This document shows positions 63,905-64,000 of a DNA stretch of 64,000 bases, one piece after another. Position 1 is the first letter of the stretch, and the number at the start of each line of letters is the position of its first letter. This DNA comes from JAAZNO01 sp964508025. GTDB taxonomy: Bacteria; Chloroflexota; Anaerolineae; B4-G1; SLSP01. The stretch spans positions 1 through 64,000 of the forward strand of contig CAZDSF010000008.1 of the NCBI GenBank assembly GCA_964508025.1, read 5' to 3'. Both the position numbers and the translations under genes were made by a program. The notes beneath the pieces are model-generated. The model made no database searches. It saw only the letters and a program-made list of their open reading frames with translations, and was not told the DNA's origin.

Positions 63905-64000
63905 GAGCTACCTCCTATGAAAGTATGAAGGCTGAAAGCGGAAGGATGAATAAATGCCGAGCATACACCCATTACGCAGTACGCATTACTCGTTACTGTG
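63905..64000 (-). repeat. Word-repeat leader of purA
   Basis: On the minus strand, direct GTAATGCGTACT/GCGTAATG-type words (63970-63999) are followed by ATCCTTCCGC and TTCAGCCTTCAT (about 63930-63950), close to the pyrimidine block at 984-1013 in copy A. It continues to the SD AGGAGG. No promoter is recognised within it. Confidence 0.6.

Overview
The window reads as a GC-rich chromosomal contig from a bacterium of the phylum Chloroflexota, probably near the Anaerolineae or Caldilineae. This is inferred from gene content, not from any search. Supporting points are the many secreted proteins carrying a YLPL(I/V/L)-type motif and DDFSxPASGW jelly-roll domains, a free-standing GyrA C-terminal domain protein, a predicted F420-dependent reductase, a MoxR/DUF58/DUF4129 operon and very few IS-like genes. 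The sequence is a draft scaffold: 100 N at 21988-22087 cut one gene. There is no rRNA, CRISPR array, prophage or complete insertion sequence.

Layout. 1-4.4 kb: the end of a glycosyltransferase, a B3/4-domain protein, an RRM RNA-binding protein, a CrtI-type carotenoid desaturase and an AAC(6')-like acetyltransferase. 4.4-9.7 kb: a secreted protein with an internal duplication, a large hybrid sensor kinase, a DUF1385 membrane protein and a Pcs-like CDP-alcohol phosphatidyltransferase. 9.8-17.2 kb: ECF transporter S- and T-like genes with no ATPase, RarD, tRNA-Arg(CCG), two tandem jelly-roll lipoproteins, MtaB and a multidomain surface protein. 17.3-21.9 kb: the rod-shape operon mreB-mreC-mreD-pbp2, read leftward. 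22-27.4 kb: an interrupted metallopeptidase, gyrA, a zinc-ribbon/cold-shock protein and a glycosyltransferase. 27.4-33.1 kb: a four-gene membrane cluster with two SPFH proteins, a TPR-like protein and a divergent cNMP/PH-domain protein. 33.1-43.5 kb: peptide deformylase, Mrp, TetR with an epimerase, an SDR-AhpD fusion, an S9 peptidase, an MFS exporter and a LiaF-like pair. 43.6-52.7 kb: a surface protein, MoxR/DUF58/DUF4129, a C69 peptidase, the stand-alone GyrA C-terminal domain and two flavin or deazaflavin reductases. 52.7-64 kb: a methyltransferase-nucleotidyltransferase fusion, a DUF6516 toxin-antitoxin pair, uracil-DNA glycosylase, perR-katG with a perfect PerR box, a secreted subtilase with PKD domains, and purA.

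How the parts work together. MreBCD-PBP2 drives lateral peptidoglycan synthesis. PerR-KatG forms a peroxide-response unit. The CrtI-type enzyme, perhaps with the partial glycosyltransferase, suggests carotenoid (glycoside) synthesis. The large secreted proteins suggest an active cell surface.

The most unusual signals are four: a dispersed quasi-palindromic intergenic element lying directly upstream of unrelated genes; GyrA with its GyrA box in a late blade plus a separate protein with a box in its first blade; the SPFH/PH/cNMP cluster; and the SDR-AhpD and methyltransferase-nucleotidyltransferase fusions.
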